Position numbers and translations under genes: made by a program. 64,000 nucleotides of DNA, from positions 64,844,001-64,908,000 of the forward strand of contig JAFFJZ010000001.1 in NCBI GenBank assembly GCA_018340375.1, written 5' to 3'. The DNA comes from Gonatopus flavifemur. Lineage: Eukaryota; Arthropoda; Insecta; Hymenoptera; Dryinidae. Shown here piece by piece: positions 21,366-32,330 of the stretch (within the stretch, counting starts at the first letter, position 1; the number at the start of each line of letters is the position of its first letter). The notes under the pieces are model-generated. The model was not told where the DNA came from. It searched no databases and was given only the letters and a program-made list of their open reading frames with translations.

Positions 21366-21596
21366 CACGGAAAAAAATGTTTCATAAGATTTACTAACGC
21401 GTTCAGTAAAATACGGCACTATTAGAATTTCTCGTAATATTTATAAGAGTTCTAGTAAAATCTACGATGGTCGCAGTTAAAATTACTACCGCAGTAGTAG
21501 ATTTGACTACAGTTCTAGTAAATATTAACAGAAATTCTAATAGTGCCGTATTTTACCACCCTCGTTGGTGAATTCTATTAAACAGTTTTTTCCGTG
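21366..21596. mobile_element. Full-length palindromic MITE, 231 bp, CACGGAAAAAA ends
   Basis: Both ends read CACGGAAAAAA inwards and the arms pair through GTAAAATACGGCACTATTAG and AATTTCT to a centre rich in GTAGTAG/CTACTAC words. TA flanks both sides (21364-21365, 21597-21598). The terminus matches that of 13129-13368, but the core is unrelated. Confidence 0.9.
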
Positions 21597-21808
21597 TAAG
21601 CAGAAGTGTAATTGTCCAAAATATGAATAACGCAGAATATATTCGATGGAAGTAAAGAACTCAGCTGTGATGGGAAACACCAAATTCATTCAATTCAGCT
21701 AATTTTCTATTTATCTTGACTCAATTCCCTAGTTATCCCATATTTTAAATAAGCTAAATCGTTTTCGTCAGTGAGGTGCTTTTTCTAGGCGCTTACTATT
21801 GAATCCTA

Positions 21809-22111
21809 CACTGAGAGAAGAGCGATTTGGAGGTTCAGTAAATAGTATTATATTTGATTGATAAATCTGAATATTACTCACTGAATAACACTCAATTACT
21901 AGACGTTTAGGAATTGAGTGACACACAGCGAATTTGGTCGTGAATATTGTATTATATAATAACGATTGTAGAACACTGAGTAATGTAAAGCAAAATTTCA
22001 ATAATGTTTCTTGAAATTTCGTGAAACGTCGCTAAAAGTTCAGTAATATTCAGATTTATCGATCAAATATAATACTACTTACTGAACCTCCAAATCGCTC
22101 TTCTCTCAGTG
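21809..22111. mobile_element. MITE, 303 bp, with about 70-bp nearly perfect arms
   Basis: Both ends read CACTGAGAGAAGAGCGATTT, then GGAGGTTCAGTAA and ATAGTATTATATTTGAT inwards, with very few differences over about 70 bp. TA flanks both sides (21807-21808, 22112-22113). The centre carries ACTGAATAAC and CACTGAGTAATG words. Confidence 0.92.
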
Positions 22112-22375
22112 TACGATATTGGATCCACGGAAAGGAAGAAATGGTTGCAGCAACTACTTAAATAGTCGATTTTCGATCATCTAATTGAGTAGTTGGTGCA
22201 GCTACGTAGTAGTCAGTACGAGTAACACGTTAGCTACCTCAACTAACTCGATAGTTGCACTAACTGACGTGAATACCTTAGGTATTTTGAGTTAGTTGAG
22301 GCAGCTAACGTGTTACTTGTTCTGACTACTAAGTAGCTGCAACAACTATTGAAGTAGATGGTCGAAAATCGATTA

Positions 22376-23115
22376 CACAGGCCAACAAAATTTTGCAAAT
22401 TTTAGTAACAGAAACTAGTACACACTTTTCTGAAGCATTTTGGTGCGCTGAATCCGAATCTGGCTGCAGAATTGCTCCATCACGTCAGGTTGAAAGTGTA
22501 AAGAACACCGTTTTTCAACATATTTGAGGTTACTGCAAGTCAGGAGGTAATTTTTTCTCATAAAACTAGTAGGTGCCTCTCATAGTATGATTCATTCTCT
22601 TCCAAGTGCCGTTGAGTTTGCTCAAATATCTTTTTTTTCATTGAGCAAAGTCAACGGCATTTGAAGGAGAATGACTTATACTTTCAGATGCATTTACTGG
22701 TTTTGTGAAAAAAAATCACTCCTTGGTTTTATGTAACTTCAAGCATGTCGAAAAACAGTGTTTTTCAGATTGTTGGATTGAAATTCAGGTTAAAATATCT
22801 CAAAAACCTAGAATGTCACAGAACTAGCAGGTGTACCCCAAAGTATCTATAACTCATTCTCTTCCAAATGTCGTTGAGTTTGTTGAAATATCTTTTTTGT
22901 TTTCATAAAAATTTGGATGTCCATGTATTCAGTAAATAGGTGAACACCCATATTTCGAATTGTCGTATCTCAATGAAAAAAAAAAGATATTTCAACAAAC
23001 TTAACGACATATGTCGAAAAACAGTGTTTTTACACTTTCAAAGCGCACCAAAATGCTTCGGAAGAGTGTGTACTAGTTTCTGTTACTTAAATTTGCAAAA
23101 TTATTTTGGCCTGTG
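22376..23115. mobile_element. Element B: 740-bp TIR element, TTA target duplication
   Basis: Both ends read CACAGGCC inwards, and the arms match for about 70 bp (AGTAACAGAAACTAGTACAC, GCATTTTGGTGCGC). The interior has two further inverted pairs built on CATTCTCTTCCAARTGYCGTTG and CAAATATCTTTTTT. It is flanked by TTA at both ends when compared with the uninterrupted relative at 62 kb; a 3-bp TWA duplication is typical of PIF/Harbinger elements. It has no transposase frame. Confidence 0.82.
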
Positions 23116-23126
23116 TTATTTGAGTA

Positions 23127-24218
23127 CACTGTAAAAAAAATCGGTAAATTTACCGAACTTTTCTTCGGGAATCGTCTAAAACTGGTTCGGTAAAGAGTTT
23201 TACCGAAGATAGTTCGGTAAAACTCAGGTACCATGATTTTACCGATGTTGTTCGGGAAAATTTTTGTCCATGATATGTGGAGTTAGAAAAAATTTCGAGG
23301 TGAAAAAAAACTACTCGTAATGACAGGTTTTTTAATCATTTCAGAAGATTTGGAATCAAATGGATCATACGAGGAAAACATTTTTTTCATGTTTCGCTTT
23401 ATCTTAAACCAGGACTTATAGAAAAAATTCCGAGTTTTGAAAAAAAAACTTACTGGTAGAAACAAGTTTCTTATCCGATTCAACAGATTTGGAATCGAAT
23501 GGTCCATATGGGAAAAACCATTTTTTTTTCACTTCTCCCTTTGGAGTTTGTCCAAACAACTTCGGTAAATTTACCGAAGTTTGTGGGAAAAGTTTTTGTA
23601 ATCCATGAAATTTCCATGGACTTGGAAAAAATTTCGAGTTTTGAAAAAAAACGTACTGGCGGGGACAATTTTGTTAGCACGGTCCTGAAAATTTACCAAA
23701 AGTAACTGAAAATTCACACCTCGTCTATCTTCTTGTGTATTCTAAATATGAAACATATGTGGACTTCCAAGGAGGCTATCCAGCATGTCGCGCCTTAGCT
23801 CAGCGGTTAGGTTTTAGGTTTCAGTCGGTAGGTAGGTAGGAATGTAGGTTCGAACCCCGCTAGGTAGGTATGATTTTCTCTTCATCTAGATGGAGTGATC
23901 AAGTTCCTCAGTGATCTTGAAACACAAGGAATATGCGAAATCAGTTCGCGTAATAAAATTTTTTTTCAATTTTTATGAATATTTTGAGCAATAATTTTCC
24001 AGTACAAGTAAATCGTGATACAAAACTGCAGAAAACTCACGAATTTCGGTAATTTCACCATACTATTTCGGCAATTTTGAGCCATTCGATTCCATATTCT
24101 TCCCGTGGATAACCCGTAAAATTACCATCCTATTCCGGTAATTTCAACTTACTCGAGTTCATATCATTCCCGAAAGTAATCGGTAAAATCAATCATAATA
24201 AAAATTTTTTTTACAGTG
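23127..24218. mobile_element. Element C: 1092-bp TIR element, CACTGTAAAAAAAAT ends
   Basis: Begins CACTGTAAAAAAAATCGG and ends ATTTTTTTTACAGTG. The interior repeats TTCGGTAAATTTACCGAA-like words at both ends and GAAAAAATTTCGAG at several places (near 23285, 23410 and 23628). It carries a tRNA-like module at 23790-23875. TA flanks the left side and TG the right, probably a mutated TA. Short open frames inside are low-complexity (Lys/Phe-rich) and not genes. Confidence 0.8.
23790..23875 (+). other. tRNA-like Pol III promoter module within element C
   Basis: A box TTAGCTCAGCGG (23795-23806) and perfect B box GGTTCGAACCCC (23848-23859). Between them lies the GTAGGTAGGTAGGAATGT spacer, shared with the module at 15518-15592. 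It is not a foldable modern tRNA, because the region between the boxes is expanded. It is most likely a tRNA-derived SINE head, either inserted in element C or carried by it. Confidence 0.65.
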
Positions 24219-24250
24219 TGGTTGCTTCAACTATCTCTTTTTTTCCACGT

Positions 24251-25180
24251 ATGATTGTTACTTTAAACTTCAGTTTCGTTGCTGCTGATTGTGATCATTT
24301 GGCTGTTCAACTTCATGTGCAATTTATATTTACTCATTTGAATACTTCATTTCTGTCGAAAGGTTTTATTCGCTCATAAATGAATGAATAGATGAACAAA
24401 TAAATCATTACGATCGGTTTTCTTTTCGTAAAAATTTTACAGATATCCGAGACCGACTTCACATCACGCGGTAATAAAATTCTCCAAACGATTGTACGTT
24501 GAAACTGATCATTCCTTGATATATTTTGCGGAATTCTTGATATTTTTGTTATTGCGTCTTGTCATAACAATATGTGACAAAATAATATCTTTGATGAGGT
24601 ACATATATACATACATCGCTATGGACAAAACAACATATTCATGTTTCAAGCATATCCTTCACTCGTATGAAGTTACGCTCCAACGAGATGCATATTTCCC
24701 TGTTCACGGTAGTCGAATGAAAATACGTGTACGCATGTTCGTTCGTGTGCCTTCATACGGACTTTTGTGTACGTGTCGGCGGCTCTGTGTGCGAATCTTG
24801 TTTTCCTTAATTTATGTACCGTTTGTTCTTCAATGGGCGTGTAAAAAGGGAGCACTTCAGATATATTGAGAATTTTATGAAATCGTAAACCCGTATATCA
24901 TACTAGATGAACAAGATATATTTGCCCACGATATGCTTGGATAGTAATCTGCTGAGAAATTTCATTATTGACGTTTGAAATTTAATTAAATGAATTTATG
25001 CATGTACTCTTTTTCGTTTACATCAACTTGTAGTTCAATCTAATCTCAATCTTTGCGAATTGGAATGTATTCCGTTTTTCCCTCGTTTCCCTCTTTCTTT
25101 TTTGTTTGAATTAATGATTTTCAGGATTCGATATTCATTTTTTCCGCTCTAGTTTGAGCAGAGAATCTGGAATTTTGTTC
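24251..25180. other. Non-coding stretch
   Basis: No gene or element recognised. The longest open frame, at 24492-24869, has random composition, and its minus-strand overlap is equally meaningless. Confidence 0.4.
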
Positions 25181-25184
25181 GATA

Positions 25185-25434
25185 AAATTATTTGTCACGA
25201 ATTGCCCTCCAAAAAATGGTGGCAGCAAAATTCCCCCACAGATGATGAATTTTTCACCATAATTTGGTGGACTGTTCCTTCATACGTGGAGGATTCAACA
25301 TCCAAAAATCAAAATAATTCCTCAAAGTGGTGGAAAAATCTCTCATTTTTTATGTAAAAACAATTCCTTCACGATTAGGGGATGAAATTCACCAACAGTG
25401 TGAAGAAAAACTCCCCACATTTTTTTACAGTGCA
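25185..25434. mobile_element. MITE copy of the AAAATGGTGGCAGCAAA / CCCCACA...ACAGTG family
   Basis: The right end TTTTTTTACAGTG is of the CACTGTAAAAA type. The interior (AAAAATGGTGGCAGCAAAAT, GAATTTTTCACCATAATTT, TCCTCAAAGTGGTG) matches 46815-47080 closely and its right half matches 54738-54923. The left end is missing or diverged. Chance frames run through it on the plus strand. Confidence 0.65.
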
Positions 25435-25457
25435 GATAATATCGTATTTCGATCACA

Positions 25458-25575
25458 CACTGAGATAAATTTTTATAGTCACAGTAACAAAATTAATCCA
25501 ATTTTCAGTAGCTTTTACTAAGAATATTTGGTTGAGGCTTTTTAGTTCCAGTAACCTCAGAAATTTCTCTCAGTG
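25458..25575. mobile_element. Short MITE, 118 bp, CACTGAGAGAAATTT ends
   Basis: Left CACTGAGATAAATTTTTATA, right reversed CACTGAGAGAAATTTCTGAG; inner GTCACAGTAAC pairs with GTTACTGGAAC. TA follows the right end and CA precedes the left. It is related to 10664-10863. Confidence 0.8.
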
Positions 25576-28500
25576 TACATATATACTTTAAATTGTCGAT
25601 GACTGTCCCAACATGTGATGCACAATTCACAAAGGTATATCGCACGGATAGTTGATACACGTATAAGTACAGGTTATCCAAAGTCAAAGAGACCAGTGGA
25701 GAGACTTGCGATAAAGGTGAAGTCTGTTATCTGATCATCCGACGATACGCACATGCAAATATTCTACATAGTGTATGCATAGTAGTTGATACGTTATACG
25801 TACAACAATTCACAGATCCTTGAGGTTCCTGTTGCACAGAGATACCGTTAACGATCCTTTCTCGCACACGTTGAAAGACATAGGTTTGTACATGCAAATA
25901 GTATTTCGAATGCACTATGTAACGACAACTCATAACGACCCTAGAACACACTACCCCGGTCATCATCAACTTCGTAATATCGTTACATACGAGAGTAAAT
26001 AGTTTGTTGGATAATAAAATCATTCATTTTCAAAGGATTTGGAAATTTCGTAAAATGTGTTAACAGTTTCCCTATTCGATTCATTTGAACGTGAATTCAT
26101 AGAGCAGCAAATTCTCACTCTACTCTTTCTCTCTATGTTAACTTAATCTGAAAAATAACATCGATATCGGCTGTATATAAAATATATATAAAAATTCAGA
26201 TCGAAATTATATTCGATTTTCAAAAATTTATTCATTTTTGATACAAGAAAATTGTATCTTTAGAGAAAAATATGCACATACGTGTGCATTGGGTAGAACG
26301 CACGTCGGCAGCTAACGGTGCCATCCCGAACCCGAGTCACGCCTTGAGAAGAGGAGATTGTCGTTATATAAGATAGAATCTCAAAGGATGCTCGTAAGGC
26401 GTGAAAGAATGAAAGAAGGAACGTACCTTTACGCGTGACGTTCTATTCTTTTGCCCCTCTCTCTCTTCTCTTACTTTACTTTTCGCTTCGTGCTCCTTTC
26501 CGGCAGCGTGCAATCCTTGGTGAGCACCTAATTACCAACAAACTACCAGTTGGCTTCCAGAGTATTACGTATACATATTAGGTGTATCTTGTACAGGATG
26601 TTTCAGAATTACCAAGTTCATTTTCAAACGACCTACAGCGATGAAGGATGATTTTCAGGATTTTCATTCGAATCGTATAAAATTTGAAATAACATTTATT
26701 CACTCACAGTCTCACTATTTCAATCTTCCTCAATTTCAAAAGCAAGAAATGTTTGAGATATTGAATTTCTTTGAATAATATAATATCTCTCAAGATATAT
26801 CAGAGAAATAAATCCCTAATAGAAATGAAGACTAACCTTACATTCAAAGAACTTGTTGTGTATATAATATAAATCGAAAATGTAGGTTACCTCACGCTAT
26901 GGAACACGGATAAACAAATAGTTTCCAGAAAAAAAAAACATAAAATTCTTTCAAAGCTTCGAGACTGACGATGAAATACGATGAAGAATTGAATAGAATA
27001 AATTTCTTTTCTTCAAAATAGACCGATTAATATGATCCACTTCAACTCTGAATTCATTTCCATTCTCTACCCTGTAACTTCATGTTTTCGACGTGACACG
27101 TGAGCCACGTTTTCTTCGTCTCCTGTACTTTTCTCTCTTTTTACTTCTCGTCGAAGGGAGACCAACGGAATTCTACGACTTCCGGCCAAAAGCAGCATCG
27201 ACCTGACAAGAGGGACATCTCTTCATGACCCATGAACAATTTCCTCGACTAGACGTACGACGAGCTGTCGAGGGGAAATTGCATTTGGCAACGGGACACG
27301 TTCCACGGTTCCGTCATTAAAGACTCCGCTTCTGTTCTGCTCTTTACTTCTCCCCCCCCCCCGCTCTTCTCTCTTACCATACCGATCTTTGGCATTTTTC
27401 CTATCTTTCTTTTTCATTCACAATCGTGATCGTGAGGGACGTTCGCTGACACAAGAAGTTTCATCCATCGAGTGGGGAATACCTTCGATTTTATCATCTT
27501 GAGGAAAAGCAAGTTTTTTGGAAAATTTCAAACCCTGGGAATATTTTCAAGTCAATTTTGAGCAACATCATCACGAATCTATATCAGTATTTTTACGATC
27601 TCTTACATGAAATTTGAACATTATTCCCGAAGCAACAACATGAGACGAGAGAAGATAGTTTTCGAGAGAAAGAATAGTCACATTCAAGTCAACTCATCTT
27701 CTTGCGTATCATCTGTCTTTATCATGCATGACATAATATCGTTGTTGTACTTGATCGCTCCGAGCGTCCTTGCAGCTTCAAGCTTTTAGCAAATGAGCTA
27801 TCTTCAAGAAAATTGTTACCAGGCTGGGGTCCTTTGTTGTATAAAATGAAAGAAATAAGAGAATAAAGGAACCGCTGTGTCTTGCAGTGCTGTCATGACA
27901 TGCTACTATTATTTTCTAATTATCTAATTGTTTTCTGTCCCGAGAAATGCGAGATCGCAAGAAAAGAATTACTCTCCCCTCTTTCGAATGATTCAATTTC
28001 ATAAATTTTATTCATCGATGACTGTCTGTTGGTAAAAAACGTGAAATGAAAACTTCCATCTCAAGGAAGGTTGATGTATCATCTTTTCCACGGGGTGTAT
28101 CAAAAAGTAATAAGATTGTTGATATTTTATAATATACGATGATGATTGATAAGCGTTCCGATGATCATACGCATCACCGGTGAAACACAAGAGATATTTG
28201 ATAGTGAAGTATTCAAGATATCGTGAACCCTTTCGGAAGGGAGAAGGAAAAATCTACTAAATCCAGTATTAAATCTTTTGTCTGGTTTCATTAATCATTT
28301 GCTCTAGTTGTGCGCACGGTAATGATTCATTCCAATACGTTATGGATTCCCCCCGGAATTCCATAGATATTTAATAACTGCATACAAGCTGTTGGTCAGG
28401 ATGGTTTGAAAGCACGAAATTCTGATTCCTCGGGGATTCTGTATTGTGCTAATCCCTCGTTAGCAGGTATTATGGTACCATTACCAACATACTTGTATAG

Positions 28501-30707
28501 CCACTGGTATCATTTTACGTGTATACGTGTACGCATACGTCTAGTACTGCCACAATTCGACGTGGCCTGTACACGTCAAGCGGTTGAACTGCAGCAGGTA
28601 ACGCATACTTGTTTCGCTAAGTACCTATCTACCATGTTTAATTGGAACGACGACGTCAAATGCTCTATACGAATGGTTCTCTGATTGCTTTAAATATCCT
28701 GCGTTCTTTCTCTCTTGAATGTATCATCCAAATATCCAAATGTTTCTCCATAAACATATCGAATGATTATCATGCTTTCAAATTCCTGACGTACATGAAG
28801 AAATTCTGCTGATTGTTCGTTGGAATCATTAAAATACTCCATGTAAGTTATTCCTAATGTAAATTAACGATAGTTGTTCTTTATGCATTGAAGTGTAAAA
28901 GTTACAGTAAAGTAAAATCATTATAAAACTGTACTATCACAACTACTGTTATTATGACTATTATTACCACCGCTACCGTTGCTGCTGATGCTGCTCCTGC
29001 TGCTACTGAAATAACTTCATAGCGAACGATAAGAGCATAAAGCCACAAAACTTCGTTTTGCATAATCAACTTTTCCACGAGAGACCTTTGAAAGAATCAT
29101 TAACGGTACATAACATTTAAAAAAAATGCTTGTGAGATAAAAGATATCCTCGTTCTTTCTTTTTGAATAATTTTCGCAGAATGAGCGCTACAATGCATTC
29201 CGTGTTAAGCGTACCGTACACTTCACGTGTTTTTGGACTTCCTACTGCACGCACGACAGATTGTTTGAACCTTCTACGTTCTACGTTCACTTATGAAACG
29301 GGGAAACTATACTTTTATCATTTTTTTCACCGCGAACATTAACGGATGTATAAAGGGGAAAAATAATAAAAGAAAAATATTTGGCGAATTGATAAGAAAA
29401 AATATGGACAGATTTCTAATTGACGATACATCACACGGGGAAACGATAAACTTTATAGCACGGGAACGATAAAGATTAATAGAAGGTCTGCCATATCCCG
29501 GCTTGCTTGCAATTGCTATCGATTGATACGCGTATGCTGGTGAAATAGAGAAAATGGTAGTGAAAAAAAAAGCGAAAGGTCGGGACACACGGTTGTTCCC
29601 ATCGAGATCGTAAATATATCCGAAGTCCAAGATTTACCTCGCTTACGATTAGCAAAATCCAATGTTTTTCAAACCTTTCTTTTATTCAAACAGCAGAAAC
29701 GTACAAACATACGCTCCTTTTCACACATCTTTCTTTCTCACTCTCTCTCTCTCTCGTTTCGTTAATGAGAAGAAAAAAATTTGCTCATCAAAATATCGAT
29801 GGATGAAATAAGATCAATGAGATTATATCAATTATCACCTCAATTATTCATGAAACAGATTCGCTTTGGAGAGGTGAATTTTGGATACGAGAAATGAGTT
29901 CCATGTTGATGACTTCTCATGACGTGCATTTAGAATTTCTAAAAATACCGGCCAGGCCGTACTCTCGTTGTTCATCTCGTCTTCTCATTGAGGCAATTGT
30001 TGGTTGAAAAGAAACAAAATAGATTTCTATTTTGTACCGACAAGATAATGCTGAAGTGCTGCTTTCTGTCTTATTTTATAGATGAGATATATTAGTTGGA
30101 GCGCAGACAGAGAGAAAGAGGGGAGAGTTTGGTATCAGTTTAAAGATCTGCTCAAAGATGCTTCTACCGCCATACACCGACATTTGGTTCCTGTGTTATT
30201 GGTTGGGATAAGTTGTGCAGAAGCAAGAGAGAAAGACACGCATTCGAGGTATACATTTGAATATACTTACGCCGTCGTAGTATAAACATACTGTCAGAGC
30301 ATCTCTAACGACACATTATAGGATATAAATTCTTCTCACTCGTGCTCTTCAGAACTTTCCCGAGCTCTTTAGATAGAAGAAAACGAAAAGATTCTCTCGA
30401 TGTATTCCAAAACAAGCTTTCGAATTGAAAAGACGAGAAACTTGAAGGCAAAGAAAGAAAAACGCTCTGTGCGAAGCAAAAAAGATATTTTCGCTTGCAA
30501 CAGTTGCTGGTGAATGACACGGAGAAACATAGAAACAAGACATAGAAACTAACTTCGAAACATCGATGGACCGAGAAGGATTCGATTCGCTTTTGTTGCT
30601 CGAGTGGGTTGGATAATGTTCGATATCGTATTTTATAATATTATTGCATAATTCGTTGTTCGAAAAGGGAATTTGAATTCTCAACGAGTAATTTTGTTTG
30701 TTCACAG
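25576..30707. other. Mostly non-coding stretch, low element density
   Basis: No complete gene or TIR element recognised. Short items: ACAGGATGTTTCAGAATTA at 26594 (resembles a transposon end, no partner found), a C10 tract at 27353-27362, GCTGCTGATGCTGCTCCTGC near 28981, and a CT microsatellite at 29741-29755. A possible promoter-like island at 26290-26525 is listed separately. Open frames on both strands lack recognisable domains. Confidence 0.4.
26290..26525 (+). promoter_or_regulatory. Possible promoter or untranslated-exon island
   Basis: A GC-richer patch (GTAGAACGCACGTCGGCAGC, CATCCCGAACCCGAGTCACG) containing TTATATAAG (26365-26373) and ending near a donor-like TTG|GTGAGC at 26520. It lacks an open frame of note. 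This is suggestive only. Confidence 0.25.
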
Positions 30708-30820
30708 ATGAGTGGGAAACGTACTCGAAGCTTCAAATGTGCCGTCCATCACCGGGATCGTGAAGTCTCGTCCGAAAACGACTTCCACCTCCTGGTACAC
30801 GAGCCACCGCTTTTCCATAG
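30708..30820 (+). CDS. Candidate 113-bp internal exon of an unidentified gene
   Basis: A pyrimidine-rich acceptor (TTTTGTTTGTTCACAG, AG at 30706-30707) precedes the segment, and a consensus donor (CCATAG|GTAAGT, GT at 30821) follows it. The segment is GC-richer than its surroundings. One frame, starting with ATG at 30708, is open throughout (MSGKRTRSFKCAVHHRDREV and onwards, about 37 codons plus two bases); a second frame, beginning EWETYSKLQM, stops after 17 codons. I do not recognise the product. It could equally be a 5' untranslated exon. The splice signals are better than expected by chance, but there is no transcript support. Confidence 0.35.
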
Positions 30821-30873
30821 GTAAGTTCTTTTATACAATGAAAAGTTTATGGGATTGATTACCATTGGTGTCA

Positions 30874-31144
30874 CACGGAGAAAAATGATGAGCTATTATT
30901 TAGATAGCTGAAAATTAGCTACTGATTTAGCGATAGCAGCAAGAAATGTAGCTGCCGCAGCGAAAATTCAACAGCTAAATTATTTGGCCATCCAAATATC
31001 AACCACGAAACCTGTGCAGTTACAGCTACGATTTTCTACTGCGGCAGCTAAAAAATAGTTAAACCTGCAATTAATTTTGGCTACAGCGGTTCAAAAAGGG
31101 TGCTAAAAAGTGAGTAGATGCCACAGCTATTTCCTCTTTTCCGT
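30874..31144. mobile_element. Foldback MITE with AGCT-rich core
   Basis: Begins CACGGAGAAAAATGATGAGC and ends CACAGCTATTTCCTCTTTT then CCGT. The interior has many TAGCTG/CAGCTA words in both orientations (TGTAGCTGCCGCAGCG against CTGCGGCAGCTA). The terminal class is the same as 42431-42879; the core is different. TA flanks are not visible. Confidence 0.6.
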
Positions 31145-31149
31145 CCCAA

Positions 31150-32330
31150 GCTTGTAATGCCCATAATGACAACAGGCTCCAGGCTGGATCCATCCTCTTT
31201 AACCAAGTATTGGGGAATGACGATGGGGCCCATGTTGGCTCAATCTTGGCCTTGTTGTACTTTCCCATACAATTATGGTTGGTAGAAAATGGAAATAATG
31301 GACCTTAATGCGGGCAAATTTGAACTTGGCCCCAATTTGCACCAGTGGTAGACCAAGATTGGGGTGAATTTATATCCCGAGCATGTGTGTACAATCTTCA
31401 GCGTGTATGAATTTTGGTCCCACTTTGGTCCAGTCTTCGGCCCACATAGGCAGGATGGGAGTCAACTCTAGGCCCAAGACTGGGCCAAAATGGGGTTGAA
31501 ATTCATGCCCGCTGAGGTAGAATTCAAAGCAAGTTTCTAATTTCAAAAAAAGGGAGAGGCAGCTTGTCTGGGTTTATGCGGGGCCCATGGTGTTACCAAT
31601 CCTTGGGCAAAACAATACAGCCAAGCTGGGAACGACGTTATCACCCAGGGTTGGCCTCTAGGGTGGTCGTTAAAAATTAAATTTCTTGAGGCGCCCCCTA
31701 AAAAGCTTCCTTTTGATGAAAAAACAGTGGGAAAATTTTTTATAATCTTTTCAAGTCAAGACAACACGTGCCTTAAGACGATTCAAGTTAATTTTTGGGT
31801 ATAATCATGTTTTTTCATGAAACTTCTTGTTAAGGGTATTGTAAAAATTATTTTAAGATTGGAAAAGTTTTAACAATGAAATACCTTCAATATTACCATT
31901 CTCAGTGATGAATTTCAAATTATAGTTTTAGAAGAAGTTTGAAATTCTTCCTGATTTAAGCTTATCTTTCAATTTTTATTATATTTCTAGTTATTTTCAT
32001 TAACTATCGTATTTTTATGAATTTGGGTTCTCTGATTGTTCATATTTTGTATAAAATTGTATTTATTATCAAAAATCCTCAATAAAACATGATTATACCC
32101 AAAAATTAACTTGAATCGTCTTGAGGCACGTGTTGTCTTGACTTAAAGAAATTATAAAAAATTTTCCCAGTGTTTTTTCATCAAAAGGAAGCTTTTTAGG
32201 GGGCGCCTCAAGGAATTTAATTCTTAACGACCACCCTATTGGCCTCATTTTTTTGCCAAGCTTGGCTCCACGTTGGACAGCACGGGCACCTACCCTGGGC
32301 TTAGATTAGGCCCACCGTTAATACACACTT
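31150..32330. repeat. GGCCCA/TTGGGCC-rich repeat block, split by a hAT-like insertion
   Basis: The sequence 31150-31658 is full of words such as GGGGCCCATGTTGGCTC, TTGGCCCCAATTTGC, GGCCCAAGACTGGGCC and GCGGGGCCCATGG, and continues after the insertion at 32239 with GGCCTCATTTTTTTGCC and TAGGCCCACC. The two sides (CAAGCTGGG.../...CCAAGCTTGG) look like arms of one element of about 200 bp interrupted at TTGGCCTC. Other blocks are at 0.4-0.6, 16.4-16.8 and 20.6-20.9 kb. Confidence 0.5.
31659..32238. mobile_element. hAT-like non-autonomous element, 580 bp, 155-bp arms, 8-bp duplication
   Basis: Ends are TAGGGTGGTCGTTAA. The two arms (about 31659-31813 and 32084-32238) are reverse complements with few differences through GAGGCGCCCCCTAAAAAGCT and CAAGTTAATTTTTGGGTAT. 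The flanks are a perfect 8-bp direct repeat, TTGGCCTC (31651-31658 and 32239-32246). The central 270 bp is AT-rich and non-coding. The 8-bp duplication and TAGGG start fit hAT; P-like superfamilies also give 8 bp and cannot be excluded. It interrupts an older GGCCCA-type repeat. Confidence 0.92.

Larger units (their letters stand above)
22126..24250. mobile_element. Palindromic MITE (A) split by two later insertions (B and C)
   Basis: Element A begins CACGGAAAGGAAGAAATGG, then TTGCAGCAACTACTTAAATAG. It folds on itself through TAACACGTTAGCT/AGCTAACGTGTTA. It runs to CGAAAATCGATTA (22375), is interrupted by B (22376-23115), resumes for 11 bases (TTATTTGAGTA), is interrupted by C (23127-24218), and ends GTTGCTTCAACTATC then TTTTCCACG. 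Without B and C it is about 290 bp. A deleted relative at 62256-62432 reads straight through both break points (ATCGACTATTCAAGTAGTTG), which shows independently where the insertions lie. Confidence 0.9.

Noticed and set aside
26594..26615. ACAGGATGTTTCAGAATTA as a transposon end
   Set aside because: No partner end was found within several kilobases; left as an orphan motif.
6276..29755. Possible CRISPR array or satellite DNA
   Set aside because: Repeats are inverted and dispersed, with no regular direct repeats and spacers; tandem repeats present are short microsatellites only.
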